Assembly: GCA_050187175.1 (NCBI GenBank)
Contig: JBFWXS010000014.1
Coordinates: forward strand, 1 to 64,000
Origin: Zeimonas sp050187175
GTDB lineage: Bacteria > Pseudomonadota > Gammaproteobacteria > Burkholderiales > Burkholderiaceae_E
Direction: 5' to 3'
DNA: 64,000 nt
Part shown: piece by piece, positions 27,557 through 37,491 of the stretch
Layout of the letters: each line of letters opens with the position of its first letter
Numbering within the stretch: the first letter of the stretch is position 1
Notes under the pieces: model-generated
Told to the model about the DNA's origin: nothing
The model's database searches: none
Seen by the model: only the letters and a program-made list of their open reading frames with translations
Program-made: the position numbers and the translations under genes

Positions 27557-27649
27557 CGCCGGACTCTACGCCAGTCGTCAGCCGCGCCGCGGCCAAGACC
27601 GCCTTGCGGCCGGGGCCAAGCGGTGCGCCGGCTAGCTGATCCCGGCCAA

Positions 27650-27655
27650 CTATAA
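27650..27655 (+). promoter_or_regulatory. Candidate -10 box of purL
   Basis: A perfect TATAAT lies 28 bases before the purL start codon. No good -35 hexamer is seen 16-18 bases upstream, so an activator or weak -35 may be involved. No purine-regulator palindrome was recognised by eye. Confidence 0.5.
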
Positions 27656-27682
27656 TGACGGCTCTTCGCCTCGAGTCATCCC

Positions 27683-30600
27683 ATGTCCGCGTACCTGACG
27701 CTGCCCGGCCAGCCCGCGCTGTCCGACTTTCGTCTCGCCCGTCTTCTGGAGCAGCTGCGCCGCGCCGATCCGCGCGTCGCCGGGCTGAGCGCCCGCCAGC
27801 TGTACCTGGTCTGGAGCGACGAACCGCTGAGCGGCGATCAGCAAGCGCGGCTGGCCGCATTGCTCGATGCCGATCCGCAGGCCGGCACGCCCGCCGGCCA
27901 GCCGGTCTGGGTCGTGCCGCGCATCGGCACCGTCTCGCCATGGGCCAGCAAGGCCACCGACATCGCGCACAGCTGCGGCATGCACGGCATCCGCCGCATC
28001 GAGCGCGGCACCGAATTCCGCATCGAAGCGCGCAGCAGCCTGCTGGCCGGCCTGGTCGGCCGCAGCGGCGCGCTCGAAGCGGCGCAGCTCGGCGCGCTGG
28101 CCGCCGCGCTGCACGACCGCATGACCGAGAGCGTGCTGCTGCAGCCGCCGCAGCCCGAGGCGATCTTCGCTTCGCTGCCGGGCAAGCCGATGCAGCGCAT
28201 CGCCGTCGGCGCGCGCGGCCGGGCCGCGCTGGAAGAGGCCAACCGCCAGCTCGGCCTGGCGCTGTCCGACGACGAGATCGACTATCTGCTGGCGGCATTC
28301 GGTGACAGTGGCCGCGATCCCACCGATGTCGAGCTGATGATGTTCGCGCAGGCCAATTCCGAGCACTGCCGGCACAAGATCTTCAACGCCAGCTGGACCC
28401 TGGACGGCGAGCCGCGCGACGAGACGCTGTTCGGCATGATCCGCAGCACGCATGCCGCGCATCCGCAGGGCACGGTGGTCGCGTATGCCGACAATGCCGC
28501 CATCCTCGAAGGCGGACCGGCCGAACGCTTCTGCGCCAATGCCGCGCTGAACGGCCGCTACGGCGGCCAGCAGCGCCTCACGCACAGTCTGCTGAAGGTC
28601 GAGACGCACAACCATCCGACGGCGATCGCGCCGTTCCCGGGCGCCTCCACCGGCTCGGGCGGCGAGATTCGCGACGAGGGCGCCACCGGCCGCGGCGCCA
28701 AGCCCAAGTTCGGCCTGACCGGCTTCACGGTGTCCAACCTGCACATCGACGGCTTCGAGCAGCCGTGGGAGAACGCGCACGACGTGACGCGCCCGACGGC
28801 GGCCGGCGCGCGCGCGTCGCGTTACGGCGTACCGGAACGCATCGCGACGCCGCTGCAGATCATGATAGACGGGCCGCTGGGCGGCGCCGCTTTCAACAAC
28901 GAGTTCGGGCGTCCGAACCTGCTCGGCTATTTCCGCACCTACGAACAGAACGTCGGCGGCCGCGTGCGCGGCTATCACAAGCCGATCATGATCGCCGGCG
29001 GCGTCGGCGCCGTCGACGCTGCGCACACCGCCAAGCTCGACCTGCCGCCCGGCACGCTGCTGATCCAGCTCGGCGGCCCCGGCATGCGCATAGGGCTGGG
29101 TGGCGGCGCTGCGTCGAGCATGGGCTCGGGCTCGAACACTGCCGAGCTCGATTTCGATTCGGTGCAGCGCGGCAACCCCGAGATGCAGCGCCGCGCGCAG
29201 GAAGTGCTGGACCGCTGCTGGGCGCTGCACGAAGGCAACCCTATCCTGTCCATCCACGACGTCGGCGCCGGCGGCCTGTCGAACGCGTTTCCCGAGCTGG
29301 TGCACGGCGCGGGGCGCGCCGCGCGCTTCGACCTGAACCGCATTCCGCTGGAAGCGTCCGGCCTGTCGCCGGCCGAGATCTGGTGCAACGAATCGCAGGA
29401 GCGCTACGTCCTGGCGATCGCGCCCGATTCGCTGACGCTGTTCGATCATCTGTGCCGGCGCGAGCGCTGTCCGTATGCGGTGGTCGGCCGCGTCAGCGCC
29501 GACCAGCAACTGGTGGTCGCGATCGGCGACGGCGATACGCCGGCCGACGTGGCGCAGCGGCCGGTCGACATGCCGATCGAGGTGCTGCTCGGCAAGCCGC
29601 CGCGCATGCATCGCGACGGCGTGCATCGCCCGCGCGAGCTGCCGCCGGTCGACGTCGCGGCGGTCGAGCTGAACGATGCGATCGAGCGCGTGCTGGCCCT
29701 GCCGGCGGTGGCGAGCAAGTCCTTCCTGATCACCATCGGCGACCGCACGGTCGGCGGCCTGTCGTCGCGCGACCAGATGGTCGGCCCGTGGCAGGTGCCG
29801 GTAGCCGACTGCGCCGTCGGCCTGGCCGATTATCGCGGCTATCACGGCGAGGCACTGTCCATGGGCGAGCGTACGCCGCTGGCAGTGATCGATCCGGCCG
29901 CGGCGGCGCGCATGGCGGTGGCCGAGGCCGTCACCAATCTGGCCGGAGCGCCGATCGACGCGATCGACCGGATCAAGCTGTCCGCCAACTGGATGGCCGC
30001 CTGCGGCGAAGCCGGCGAGGACGCCGACCTGTTCGACGCGGTGTCTGCCTGCGCCGCGCTGTGCCGCGAGCTGGGCATCTCGATTCCGGTCGGCAAGGAT
30101 TCGCTGTCGATGCGCACCGTCTGGCGCGATCCGGCCGATCCAGCCGGCGCGCCGGCGCGGCAGGTCAGCGCGCCCACGTCGCTGATCGTCACCGCGTTCG
30201 CGCCGGTCAGCGACGCGCGCCGCGTGCTCACGCCGCAGCTGGCGCATGATCCCGAGTCGGCGCTGATCCTGATCGACCTCGGCTGCGGCCGCAACCGGCT
30301 CGGCGCGTCCGCGCTGGCGCAGGTCACGCAGCAGATCGGCGGCGACGCACCCGACCTGGACGATCCGGCGCTGCTGGCGCGTTTCTTCGCGACGCTGCAG
30401 CGGCTCAACGCCGAGGACCGGCTGCTGGCCTACCATGACCGCTCCGACGGCGGCCTGTTCGCGACGGTCTGCGAGATGGCTTTCGCCGGACGCTGCGGCG
30501 TGGCGCTGAACCTCGACCTGCTGACCATCGATCCGCACGCGGCCGACTGGGGCGACTTCAAGATCCGCCCCGAGCAGGTCTCGGTGCAGCGCAACGAGCT

Positions 30601-31732
30601 GACGCTGAAGGCGCTGTTCAATGAAGAGATCGGCGCCGTGCTGCAGGTGCGCGCCGGCCAGCGCGACGAGGTCATGCGCATCCTGCGCGAGAACGGGCTG
30701 TCGCAGCACTCGCACGTGATAGGCAAGCCGCAGGCCAAGCAGGCCATCGATCTCTATCGCGACGGCCGCTGCGTCTACAGCGCCACGCGCGCCGATCTGC
30801 AGCAGCGCTGGAGCGAGACCAGCTACCGCATCGCCGCGCTGCGCGACCATGCCGACTGCGCGCGCGAGGAATTCGAGTCCATTGCCGACGACGGCGATCC
30901 GGGCCTGCAGCTGCGGCTGCCGTTCGACGCCGCGGCCGACGTCGCGGCGCCGTTCATCGCCGCCGGCGCGCGGCCGCGGGTGGCCATCCTGCGCGAACAA
31001 GGCGTCAACAGCCAGACCGAGATGGGCGCCGTGTTCACGCGCGCGGGCTTCGAGGCCTTCGACGTGCACATGACCGACCTGGTGGAAGGCCGCCACAAGC
31101 TGGCCGACTTCCGCGGGCTGGTCGCCTGCGGCGGCTTCTCGTACGGCGACGTGCTGGGCGCAGGCAGCGGCTGGGCCAAGGCGATCCTGTTCAATGCCGC
31201 GCTGGCGGAACAGTTCACGCTGTTCTTCGCGCGGCCGGACACCTTCTCGCTGGGCGTTTGCAACGGCTGCCAGATGATGTCGCAGCTCAAGGCAATCATT
31301 CCCGGCGCCGAGCACTGGCCGCGTTTCCTGCGCAACCGCTCCGAACAGTACGAGGCGCGCCTGTCGCTGGTCGAGGTGCTCGACTCGCCGTCCATCCTGC
31401 TCGCGGGCATGGCCGGCAGCCGCATGCCGATCGCCGTCGCGCACGGCGAGGGCAGGGCGGAGTTCGCTTCGGCCGATGCGCAGCGGCAGGCCGTGGCGGC
31501 GCTGCGCTTCGTCGGCAACGACGGCGCGCCCGCCGAACGCTACCCGGCCAATCCGAACGGTTCGCCGGGCGGGCTCACCGGCTTCGCCAGCGCCGACGGC
31601 CGCGCCACGATTCTGATGCCGCATCCGGAACGCGTGTTCCGCAGCGTGCAGATGAGCTGGCGCGATCCGTCGCTGGGCGAGGACTCTCCATGGATGCGCC
31701 TGTTCCGCAACGCGCGCGTCTGGGTCGGCTGA
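27683..31732 (+). CDS. purL: Phosphoribosylformylglycinamidine synthase, large single-chain form
   Basis: A 1349-residue enzyme of purine biosynthesis that converts FGAR, glutamine and ATP to FGAM. The order is N-terminal PurS-like and linker regions, then duplicated AIR-synthase-like domains (NSEHCRHKIFNASW; VETHNHPTAIAPFPGASTGSGGEIRDEGATGRG; SIHDVGAGGLSNAFPELV; GERTPLA). The C-terminal class I glutaminase has LGVCNGCQMMSQL (nucleophile Cys) and PHPERVF. Length agrees with the proteobacterial large PurL. A nearly full-length antisense frame exists but is a codon-bias shadow. Confidence 0.98.
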   Translation: MSAYLTLPGQPALSDFRLARLLEQLRRADPRVAGLSARQLYLVWSDEPLSGDQQARLAALLDADPQAGTPAGQPVWVVPRIGTVSPWASKATDIAHSCGMHGIRRIERGTEFRIEARSSLLAGLVGRSGALEAAQLGALAAALHDRMTESVLLQPPQPEAIFASLPGKPMQRIAVGARGRAALEEANRQLGLALSDDEIDYLLAAFGDSGRDPTDVELMMFAQANSEHCRHKIFNASWTLDGEPRDETLFGMIRSTHAAHPQGTVVAYADNAAILEGGPAERFCANAALNGRYGGQQRLTHSLLKVETHNHPTAIAPFPGASTGSGGEIRDEGATGRGAKPKFGLTGFTVSNLHIDGFEQPWENAHDVTRPTAAGARASRYGVPERIATPLQIMIDGPLGGAAFNNEFGRPNLLGYFRTYEQNVGGRVRGYHKPIMIAGGVGAVDAAHTAKLDLPPGTLLIQLGGPGMRIGLGGGAASSMGSGSNTAELDFDSVQRGNPEMQRRAQEVLDRCWALHEGNPILSIHDVGAGGLSNAFPELVHGAGRAARFDLNRIPLEASGLSPAEIWCNESQERYVLAIAPDSLTLFDHLCRRERCPYAVVGRVSADQQLVVAIGDGDTPADVAQRPVDMPIEVLLGKPPRMHRDGVHRPRELPPVDVAAVELNDAIERVLALPAVASKSFLITIGDRTVGGLSSRDQMVGPWQVPVADCAVGLADYRGYHGEALSMGERTPLAVIDPAAAARMAVAEAVTNLAGAPIDAIDRIKLSANWMAACGEAGEDADLFDAVSACAALCRELGISIPVGKDSLSMRTVWRDPADPAGAPARQVSAPTSLIVTAFAPVSDARRVLTPQLAHDPESALILIDLGCGRNRLGASALAQVTQQIGGDAPDLDDPALLARFFATLQRLNAEDRLLAYHDRSDGGLFATVCEMAFAGRCGVALNLDLLTIDPHAADWGDFKIRPEQVSVQRNELTLKALFNEEIGAVLQVRAGQRDEVMRILRENGLSQHSHVIGKPQAKQAIDLYRDGRCVYSATRADLQQRWSETSYRIAALRDHADCAREEFESIADDGDPGLQLRLPFDAAADVAAPFIAAGARPRVAILREQGVNSQTEMGAVFTRAGFEAFDVHMTDLVEGRHKLADFRGLVACGGFSYGDVLGAGSGWAKAILFNAALAEQFTLFFARPDTFSLGVCNGCQMMSQLKAIIPGAEHWPRFLRNRSEQYEARLSLVEVLDSPSILLAGMAGSRMPIAVAHGEGRAEFASADAQRQAVAALRFVGNDGAPAERYPANPNGSPGGLTGFASADGRATILMPHPERVFRSVQMSWRDPSLGEDSPWMRLFRNARVWVG

Positions 31733-31827
31733 AGCGGCGCCGCGCTGCGGCAGACCGCGCATAGCCTCCAATTTGACGCGCCGCGCATGGCCTCCGGCCG
31801 ATGCGCGGCGCTATGGGAATTTTCGAG

Positions 31828-33447
31828 ATGCTCTCTACCGTCAACATCACGATGCAGTTCGGGGCCAAGCCCCTGTTCGAGAACGTCTCCGTCAAGTTCG
31901 GCGAAGGCAACCGCTACGGCCTGATCGGCGCCAACGGCTCCGGCAAGTCCACCTTCATGCAGATCCTCGGCGGCGACCTGGAGCCCAGCGCCGGGCAGGT
32001 GGTGCTGGACCCCGGCGTGCGGCTGGGCAAGCTGAAGCAGGACCAGTTCGCCTATGAGGACGTGCGCGTGCTCGACGTCGTGATGATGGGGCACGTCGAG
32101 ATGTGGCGCGCGATGACCGAGCGCGACGCGATCTACGCCAATCCCGAGGCCAGCGAAGACGACTACATGCGCGCCGCCGACCTGGAGGCGAAGTTCGCCG
32201 AGTACGACGGCTATACCGCCGAGTCGCGGGCCGGCGAGCTGCTGCTGGGCGCCGGCATTCCGATCGAACAGCATACCGGGCCGATGCGCGAGATCGCGCC
32301 GGGCTGGAAGCTGCGCGTGCTGCTGGCGCAGGCGCTGTTCTCGAACCCGGACGTGCTGCTGCTGGACGAGCCGACGAACAACCTCGACATCGACACGATC
32401 CGCTGGCTCGAGTCAGTGCTGAACGAACGCGATTCGACGATGATCATCATCTCGCACGATCGCCACTTCCTGAACGCCGTCTGCACGCACATGGCCGATC
32501 TGGACTACCGCGAGCTGCGCATCTACCCCGGCAACTACGACGACTACATGCTGGCCTCCGCGCAAGCCCGCCAGCGCCTGGTCGCCGCCAACGATCGCGC
32601 CAAGGAACGGATCTCCGAGCTGCAGGAGTTCGTGCAGCGCTTCGCGGCGAACAAGGCCAAGGCGCGGCAGGCAACGTCGCGTCAGAAGCTGATCGCCAAG
32701 ATCCGCAGCGAAGCGGTCGAGGTCAAGCCTTCGTCGCGGCAGAATCCATACATCCGCTTCGAGCAGGCCAAGGCGCTGCACCGCCAGGCAGTGGAAGCCG
32801 AAGGGATCGGCCACCGCTACGACGGGGCCGACGCGCCGGTGTTCCGCAACTTCTCGACCATCATCGATGCCGGCGACAAGATCGCCATAGTCGGCGCCAA
32901 CGGCGCCGGCAAGAGCACGCTGCTGCGCTGCCTGGCCGGCGCAGCGCTGGGCGGACTGGCGCCGAGCGAGGGCCGCGTGAAATGGGCCGAGAACGCGGAC
33001 GTCGGCTACATGGCACAGGACGTCTACCCGGACTTCGAGGTCGACGAGACGCTGACGCAGTGGATCACCCGCTACACGAAGCCCGGCGACGATGACCAGG
33101 TGATACGCGGCATTCTCGGCCGCCTGCTGTTCTCGGGCGACGACGTGCGCAAGCCGGTCAAGGTGCTGTCGGGCGGCGAGAAGCACCGGATGAGCTTCGG
33201 CCGGTTGATGCTGGGCCGCCACAACGTGCTGATGCTCGACGAACCGACTAATCACCTGGACATGGAGTCGATCGAATCGCTGCAGCTGGCGCTGGAGAAG
33301 TTCAACGGCACCTTGCTGCTGGTCTCGCATGACCGGCAGTTCGTCGATGCGGTGGCGACGCGCGTCATCGAAGTGCGCGCCGGCGGCGTCCTCGTCGACT
33401 ATCGCGGCGGCTATGAGGAGTACCTGGCGAGCCAGGGTATCCAGTAG
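31828..33447 (+). CDS. ybiT: ABC-F family ATPase, YbiT type
   Basis: A 539-residue cytosolic protein with two ABC domains and no membrane segments. First domain: GANGSGKSTF, APGWKLRVLLAQALFSNPDVLLLDEPTNNLD. Second: GANGAGKSTLL, LSGGEKHRMSFGRLMLGRHNVLMLDEPTNHLD. The linker between has the ABC-F interdomain helix region (RISELQEFVQRFAANKAKARQATSRQKL). ABC-F proteins act on the ribosome rather than in transport. I prefer the start at 31828 (MLSTVNITMQFG), which aligns with YbiT; an upstream in-frame ATG at 31801 would add nine residues. Confidence 0.93.
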   Translation: MLSTVNITMQFGAKPLFENVSVKFGEGNRYGLIGANGSGKSTFMQILGGDLEPSAGQVVLDPGVRLGKLKQDQFAYEDVRVLDVVMMGHVEMWRAMTERDAIYANPEASEDDYMRAADLEAKFAEYDGYTAESRAGELLLGAGIPIEQHTGPMREIAPGWKLRVLLAQALFSNPDVLLLDEPTNNLDIDTIRWLESVLNERDSTMIIISHDRHFLNAVCTHMADLDYRELRIYPGNYDDYMLASAQARQRLVAANDRAKERISELQEFVQRFAANKAKARQATSRQKLIAKIRSEAVEVKPSSRQNPYIRFEQAKALHRQAVEAEGIGHRYDGADAPVFRNFSTIIDAGDKIAIVGANGAGKSTLLRCLAGAALGGLAPSEGRVKWAENADVGYMAQDVYPDFEVDETLTQWITRYTKPGDDDQVIRGILGRLLFSGDDVRKPVKVLSGGEKHRMSFGRLMLGRHNVLMLDEPTNHLDMESIESLQLALEKFNGTLLLVSHDRQFVDAVATRVIEVRAGGVLVDYRGGYEEYLASQGIQ

Positions 33448-33466
33448 CGCGAGCTTCCAGCCGGGC

Positions 33467-33574
33467 AGCACGCGCCGTACGGACAGCGCGCGCCGTACGG
33501 ACAGCTCGCGCCGTACGGATACCGCGCGCCGTTCAGACGGGCCGCGCCGTTCAGGCGGACCGGACCGCTCAGGC
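33467..33574. repeat. 18-bp degenerate tandem repeat, 6 units, between convergent genes
   Basis: Six consecutive 18-base units (33467-33484 then every 18 bases to 33574), the first three nearly identical around gcgccgtacggac. The last unit contains tca at 33569-33571, the purT stop on the minus strand. Confidence 0.88.
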
Positions 33575-34801
33575 CGCCCGCGGCTTGACGCGGGATGCCA
33601 CCAGCCTCGCCCGCTCGCGGGCGGTCTCGGTGTCGTCGGCGCGCGCCAGCGCGACTCCCATGCGGCGCGTCTCGAACGATTCGGGCTTGCCGAACAGCCG
33701 CAGCTCGCTGCCGGGCACGGCCAGTGCCTCGGCCACGCCGTCGAACTGCATCGCGCCGGCCCGCACGCCGCCGTAGATCACCGCGCTCGCGCCCGGGCTG
33801 CGCAGCGAAGTGTCGACCGGCAGCCCGAGGATGGCGCGCGCGTGCAGCTCGAATTCGGACTGGTGCTGGCTGATCATCGTGACCATGCCGGTGTCGTGCG
33901 GGCGCGGGCTGACCTCTGAGAACCAGACCTCGTCGCCGCTGACGAACAGCTCGACACCGAAGATGCCGGCGCCGCCGAGCGCATCAGTGACGCGCTCGGC
34001 GATCTCGCGCGAGCGCGCCAGCGCGGCCGCGCTCATCGGGTGCGGCTGCCAGCTTTCGACGTAGTCGCCGGCCACCTGCAGATGGCCGATCGGTTCGCAG
34101 AACGAGGTGCCGATGCGGCCGTCGGCGCCGCGCGCGCGAACCGTGAGCAGCGTGATCTCGTAGTCGAAGCGCACGAAGCCCTCGACGATGACGCGGCCGG
34201 CGTCGACGCGTCCGCCGCTGGCGGCGTAGCGCCAGGCTTCCTCGACCTCGTGCGGACCGTCGATCTTCGACTGGCCCTTGCCGGACGAGGACATCACCGG
34301 CTTGATCACGCACGGGTAGCCGATGCCGCCCGAGGTGCGGTCACCGTCGATCGCCGTGCGCAGCGCGTCCAGACTGTCGGCGAAGCGGTACGGCGAGGTG
34401 GGCAGCCCGAGCTCCTCGGCAGCCAGCCGGCGGATGCCTTCGCGGTTCATCGTCAGCCATGCGGCGCGGGCGGTGGGAATCACGGTGGCGAGTCCCTCGC
34501 GCTCGATCTCCATCAGCATGGGCGTGGCAAGCGCCTCGATCTCGGGCACCACCAGCGCGGGGCGCTCGCGTTCGATCAGCTCGCGCAGCCGGGCCGGGTC
34601 GGTCATGTCGATGACGTGCGAACGGTGAGCGACCTGCTGGCCCGGCGCATCCGCGTAGCGATCGACGGCGATCGTTTCCACGCCCAGCCGCTGCAGCGCG
34701 ATGATCACTTCCTTGCCGAGCTCGCCCGCGCCCAGCAGCATGACGCGAGTGGCGGCGGCGGTCAGCGGGGTGCCCAGCGGGCGGACGGCAGGGGTTTGCA
34801 T
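33569..34801 (-). CDS. purT: Formate-dependent phosphoribosylglycinamide formyltransferase
   Basis: A 410-residue ATP-grasp enzyme that formylates GAR using formate and ATP, the folate-independent alternative to PurN, immediately upstream in pathway from PurL. Motifs include VMLLGAGELGKEVIIALQRLG, PTSPYRFADS, YPCVIKPVMSSSGKGQS, GFVRFDYEITLLTVR and GIFGVELFVSGDEVWFSEVSPRPHDTGMVT, all characteristic of PurT. The 72 bases between it and the next gene show nothing. Confidence 0.96.
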   Translation of the reverse strand: MQTPAVRPLGTPLTAAATRVMLLGAGELGKEVIIALQRLGVETIAVDRYADAPGQQVAHRSHVIDMTDPARLRELIERERPALVVPEIEALATPMLMEIEREGLATVIPTARAAWLTMNREGIRRLAAEELGLPTSPYRFADSLDALRTAIDGDRTSGGIGYPCVIKPVMSSSGKGQSKIDGPHEVEEAWRYAASGGRVDAGRVIVEGFVRFDYEITLLTVRARGADGRIGTSFCEPIGHLQVAGDYVESWQPHPMSAAALARSREIAERVTDALGGAGIFGVELFVSGDEVWFSEVSPRPHDTGMVTMISQHQSEFELHARAILGLPVDTSLRSPGASAVIYGGVRAGAMQFDGVAEALAVPGSELRLFGKPESFETRRMGVALARADDTETARERARLVASRVKPRAA

Positions 34802-34873
34802 GAGGCGGTTCGGATGGCGGATGAGGCGGGCCGGCTGCGGCGAGGCGAGCTCTTCTTCGGCGAGCGCGCAGCC

Positions 34874-35257
34874 CTAGGCCGACGGAATGAAATCCGGATC
34901 GTGCTGATGCTTGCGCTCGAAACGGATGAAATTGTAGTAGCCGCACTTGCGGCCGTTCGGATAGTCGCGGCACACGCCGGGGCGCGCCTCATAGATCGTA
35001 CATCGGCGCGCGTCGGTGTCGAAGAAGCGACAGATCGAGCCGTAGATCTCGTCCTTGTGGTGGCGCAGGATGCGCTCGTCGACGCCGTCGGCGCGGTAGC
35101 GGCGCGTGAACTTGCGTTCGGCCTGCTCTATCGTCAGCGCGAAATGCCTGGCCAGCCGCGCCAGGTCGCGGTCTTCGACCTCGATGCGCGGATAGCTGCA
35201 ACAGTAGCCGGGGCACTTGGAGCAGTCGTAGGTGATCTTGGCGGGCTTGCTGGGCAT
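34874..35257 (-). CDS. YkgJ-type Cys-cluster (zinc/iron-chelating) protein
   Basis: A 127-residue protein with DCSKCPGYCCSYPRI (Cys-12, 15, 19, 20) and a downstream cluster (CRFF, RRCTIYEARPGVCRDYP, RKCGYYN). This is the YkgJ family pattern of conserved cysteines expected to bind a metal. The biochemical role is unknown. The start at 35257 follows family homology; the open frame continues upstream without support. Confidence 0.9.
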   Translation of the reverse strand: MPSKPAKITYDCSKCPGYCCSYPRIEVEDRDLARLARHFALTIEQAERKFTRRYRADGVDERILRHHKDEIYGSICRFFDTDARRCTIYEARPGVCRDYPNGRKCGYYNFIRFERKHQHDPDFIPSA

Positions 35258-35333
35258 GACCGCAGTGTAGCGCGGGCGGGAGCTTACCCGTCGGCCTTCG
35301 GCGCTTCGGCGGTCGTCGCGTCGGCGCCAAGGG

Positions 35334-37491
35334 TCAGGTTGGCGACACGGCGTGCGCGCCTTCACGCAGCCTGCGCTTGACGAAGCGCGCCGGATCGATC
35401 GCGCGCAGCAGCTCGCGTTCCAGCGGCAGAGGCTCGCCTTCGATCAGCGCCGGCAGCAGCTCGCCGGCCAGCGTGGCCCAGAGGAGTCCGCGCGAACCGA
35501 ACGCGCAGGCTGCGTACAGGCCGCCGGCGCGCGGCAGCGTCAGCCGGTCGTTGCGCAGCAGCGCGGCGGCCTCGGCGCGCGCCGCGGCTTCGTCGGGGAG
35601 CTGGCCGATCAGCGGCAGCCTGTCGATCGCGGCGAAGCGTTCGCCGAAGGCGGCCGTGCGGGCCTCGGGCAGCCATTGCCCGGCATCGCCGCCGACCGCC
35701 GCGGCGAAGCGGCGCAGATTGTCGAGATCAGCCGCCGGCGAAGGCGCGGCATCGGGGCGTTCGTCGAAGCTGGCGCCGATCAGCAGATCGGCGCCCAGCG
35801 GTACGGCATAGGCGTCCCCGCCCAGCACGCAGCGCAGCGGGCCGGCGCGCCGCTGCGGCACGCGCGTGCTCTGTCCGCACAGCCGCTGCAGGCGCACCGA
35901 GTCGAGGCCGCCGAGCCGCACCGCGTCGCCGGCATTGGCCAGTACGACCAGCGGCGCCTCGGCCAGCGCGCTGCCGTCGGCACCTAGCACGCGCCAGCCA
36001 TGGCCGTGGCGCTGCAGCCGTGCGGCCTCGACGCGGCAGCGCAGCTCGATCCGGTCGGGAGCGCCGGTGGTGTCGGCAGCGCAAATGGCGTCGGCAGCGT
36101 CNNNNNNNNNNNNNNNNNNNNNNNNNNNNNNNNNNNNNNNNNNNNNNNNNNNNNNNNNNNNNNNNNNNNNNNNNNNNNNNNNNNNNNNNNNNNNNNNNNN
36201 NCCCTTCCGTGCCAAGCCACGCGGCGATCGCCGCGGCCGGATCGACGACGTCGGCATCCGGAAACCAGAGCCCGCCGCGCGGCAGCGAGCGGCCGGCGAG
36301 ATCGGAGGCTTCGTCGCGCGCGACCGCACGCACGAACGAGACCGGAAAGCCGAGTCGCGCCAGCATCTGCTGCCGGACCCGCGTCTGCGCCGCATCGGCG
36401 TCGAGCTCGATGCGTCCCAGCGGCGGCGGTGCGCCGGGCGCGCGGTCGGCCTGCCGCCGCAGCAGTGCGAAGCGGCTCAGACGGGCCAGCAGATTGTCGT
36501 CGGGCGACAGATGCGGATGCTCGGCCAGCAGCGGTTGCGACGAACCGCCGCCGCCGGCGCGCTCGCCGCGTTCCAGCACGGTGACGCGCCAGCCGCGCCT
36601 GGCCAGCCCGGCCGCGGTCGCGGCGCCGGCGAGCCCGGCGCCGACGACGATCGCTTCGCGTGCCGCCCAGGCGGGCGCTGCCGCCGGCGCGCCGAAGCTG
36701 CGCCAGCGCGGTGCATAGCGGGCCGCCAGCCGGCGCCGCTTGCCGCCGTGGCCCGGCAGCAGTTCGATCTCGAAGCCTGCGTCGTGCAGCGCCTGCCGCA
36801 CCTGCGGAGCGGAAGAGTAAGTCGCCAGTCGCGCACCGGGACGGGCCAGCCGCGCCAGCGTCTTCATCAGCGGCGGCGCCCACATCTGCGGATTGCGCGA
36901 CGGCGCGAAGCCGTCGAGATAGATCGCATCGGCTGCCAGCTGCAGTGAGGGCACCGTGCGCAGCGCATCGCCGAAGGCCAGCGTCAGTGTCGCGCCGGCC
37001 GCGTCGAACTCGATCCGGTGCAGCCCCGGCAGCGGCGGGGGCCATGCGGCGAGCAGCTTGGCCATGTCGACTGCATCCGCACCACGGCTGCCCAGCGCGG
37101 CCAGGCCGCGGCGCATGTCGTCGGCGGCCAGCGGATGCGCCTCGACCGACACGAAATGCAGCCGTGCGCCGCGGGCGCCGGTGCCGCCCCGCGCGCGCGC
37201 CTCGCGCCAGGCGCGCAGCGTCGACAGAAAGTTGACGCCCAGCCCGAAGCCCAGCTCCAGGATCGTGAAGCTACCGTGCGAGTCTCCGGACGGGCTGCCG
37301 ACTGAACCCCCGGGCGCGGCGCCGACGCCGGCGCCGGCCCAGGTCTCGCCGAGGCCGCAGCCCTCGACGAACACCGTCCGCGCTTCATCCCAGGCGCCGG
37401 CACGGCTGCGATAGACGTCGCCGTACAAGGCGCTGAGCGGCGCGCCTGATTCGTCGAACTGCAGCGGCGGGTGCGGGCTGAAACCGGACAT
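35334..37491 (-). CDS. mnmC: tRNA 5-methylaminomethyl-2-thiouridine biosynthesis bifunctional protein MnmC, broken by a scaffold gap
   Basis: The N-terminal part (from ATG at 37491) is the SAM-dependent methyltransferase MnmC2-type domain, with ILELGFGLGVNFL, LDGFAPSRNPQMW and QVRQALHDAGFEIE. Then comes the FAD-dependent oxidoreductase domain beginning AIVVGAGLAGAATA. The gene continues beyond the N block with CGQSTRVPQRRAGPL, ADLLIGASFDERP, IGQLPDEA and ends GLYAACAFGSRGLLWATLAGELL. The enzyme completes wobble uridine modification of tRNA. The two sides are in different nominal frames only because the 100 N are arbitrary. The left side of the gap has an 18-base repeat. Its ATG overlaps the divergent transporter start (CATG). 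Confidence 0.92.
36071..36101. repeat. 18-bp repeat at the edge of the mnmC gap
   Basis: gtcggcagcgc and gtcggcagcgt recur 18 bases apart just before the N block, suggesting that the assembly stopped in an in-frame tandem repeat within mnmC. Confidence 0.6.
36102..36201. other. Scaffold gap (100 N) inside mnmC
   Basis: Exactly 100 N. The flanks share no long identity. Frame and length through the gap are unknown, so mnmC should be treated as interrupted by assembly, not as a pseudogene. Confidence 0.97.

Noticed and set aside
27650..31771. 1373-codon open frame antisense to purL
   Set aside because: It mirrors the purL codon pattern in GC-rich DNA and has no recognisable domain; purL is unambiguous.
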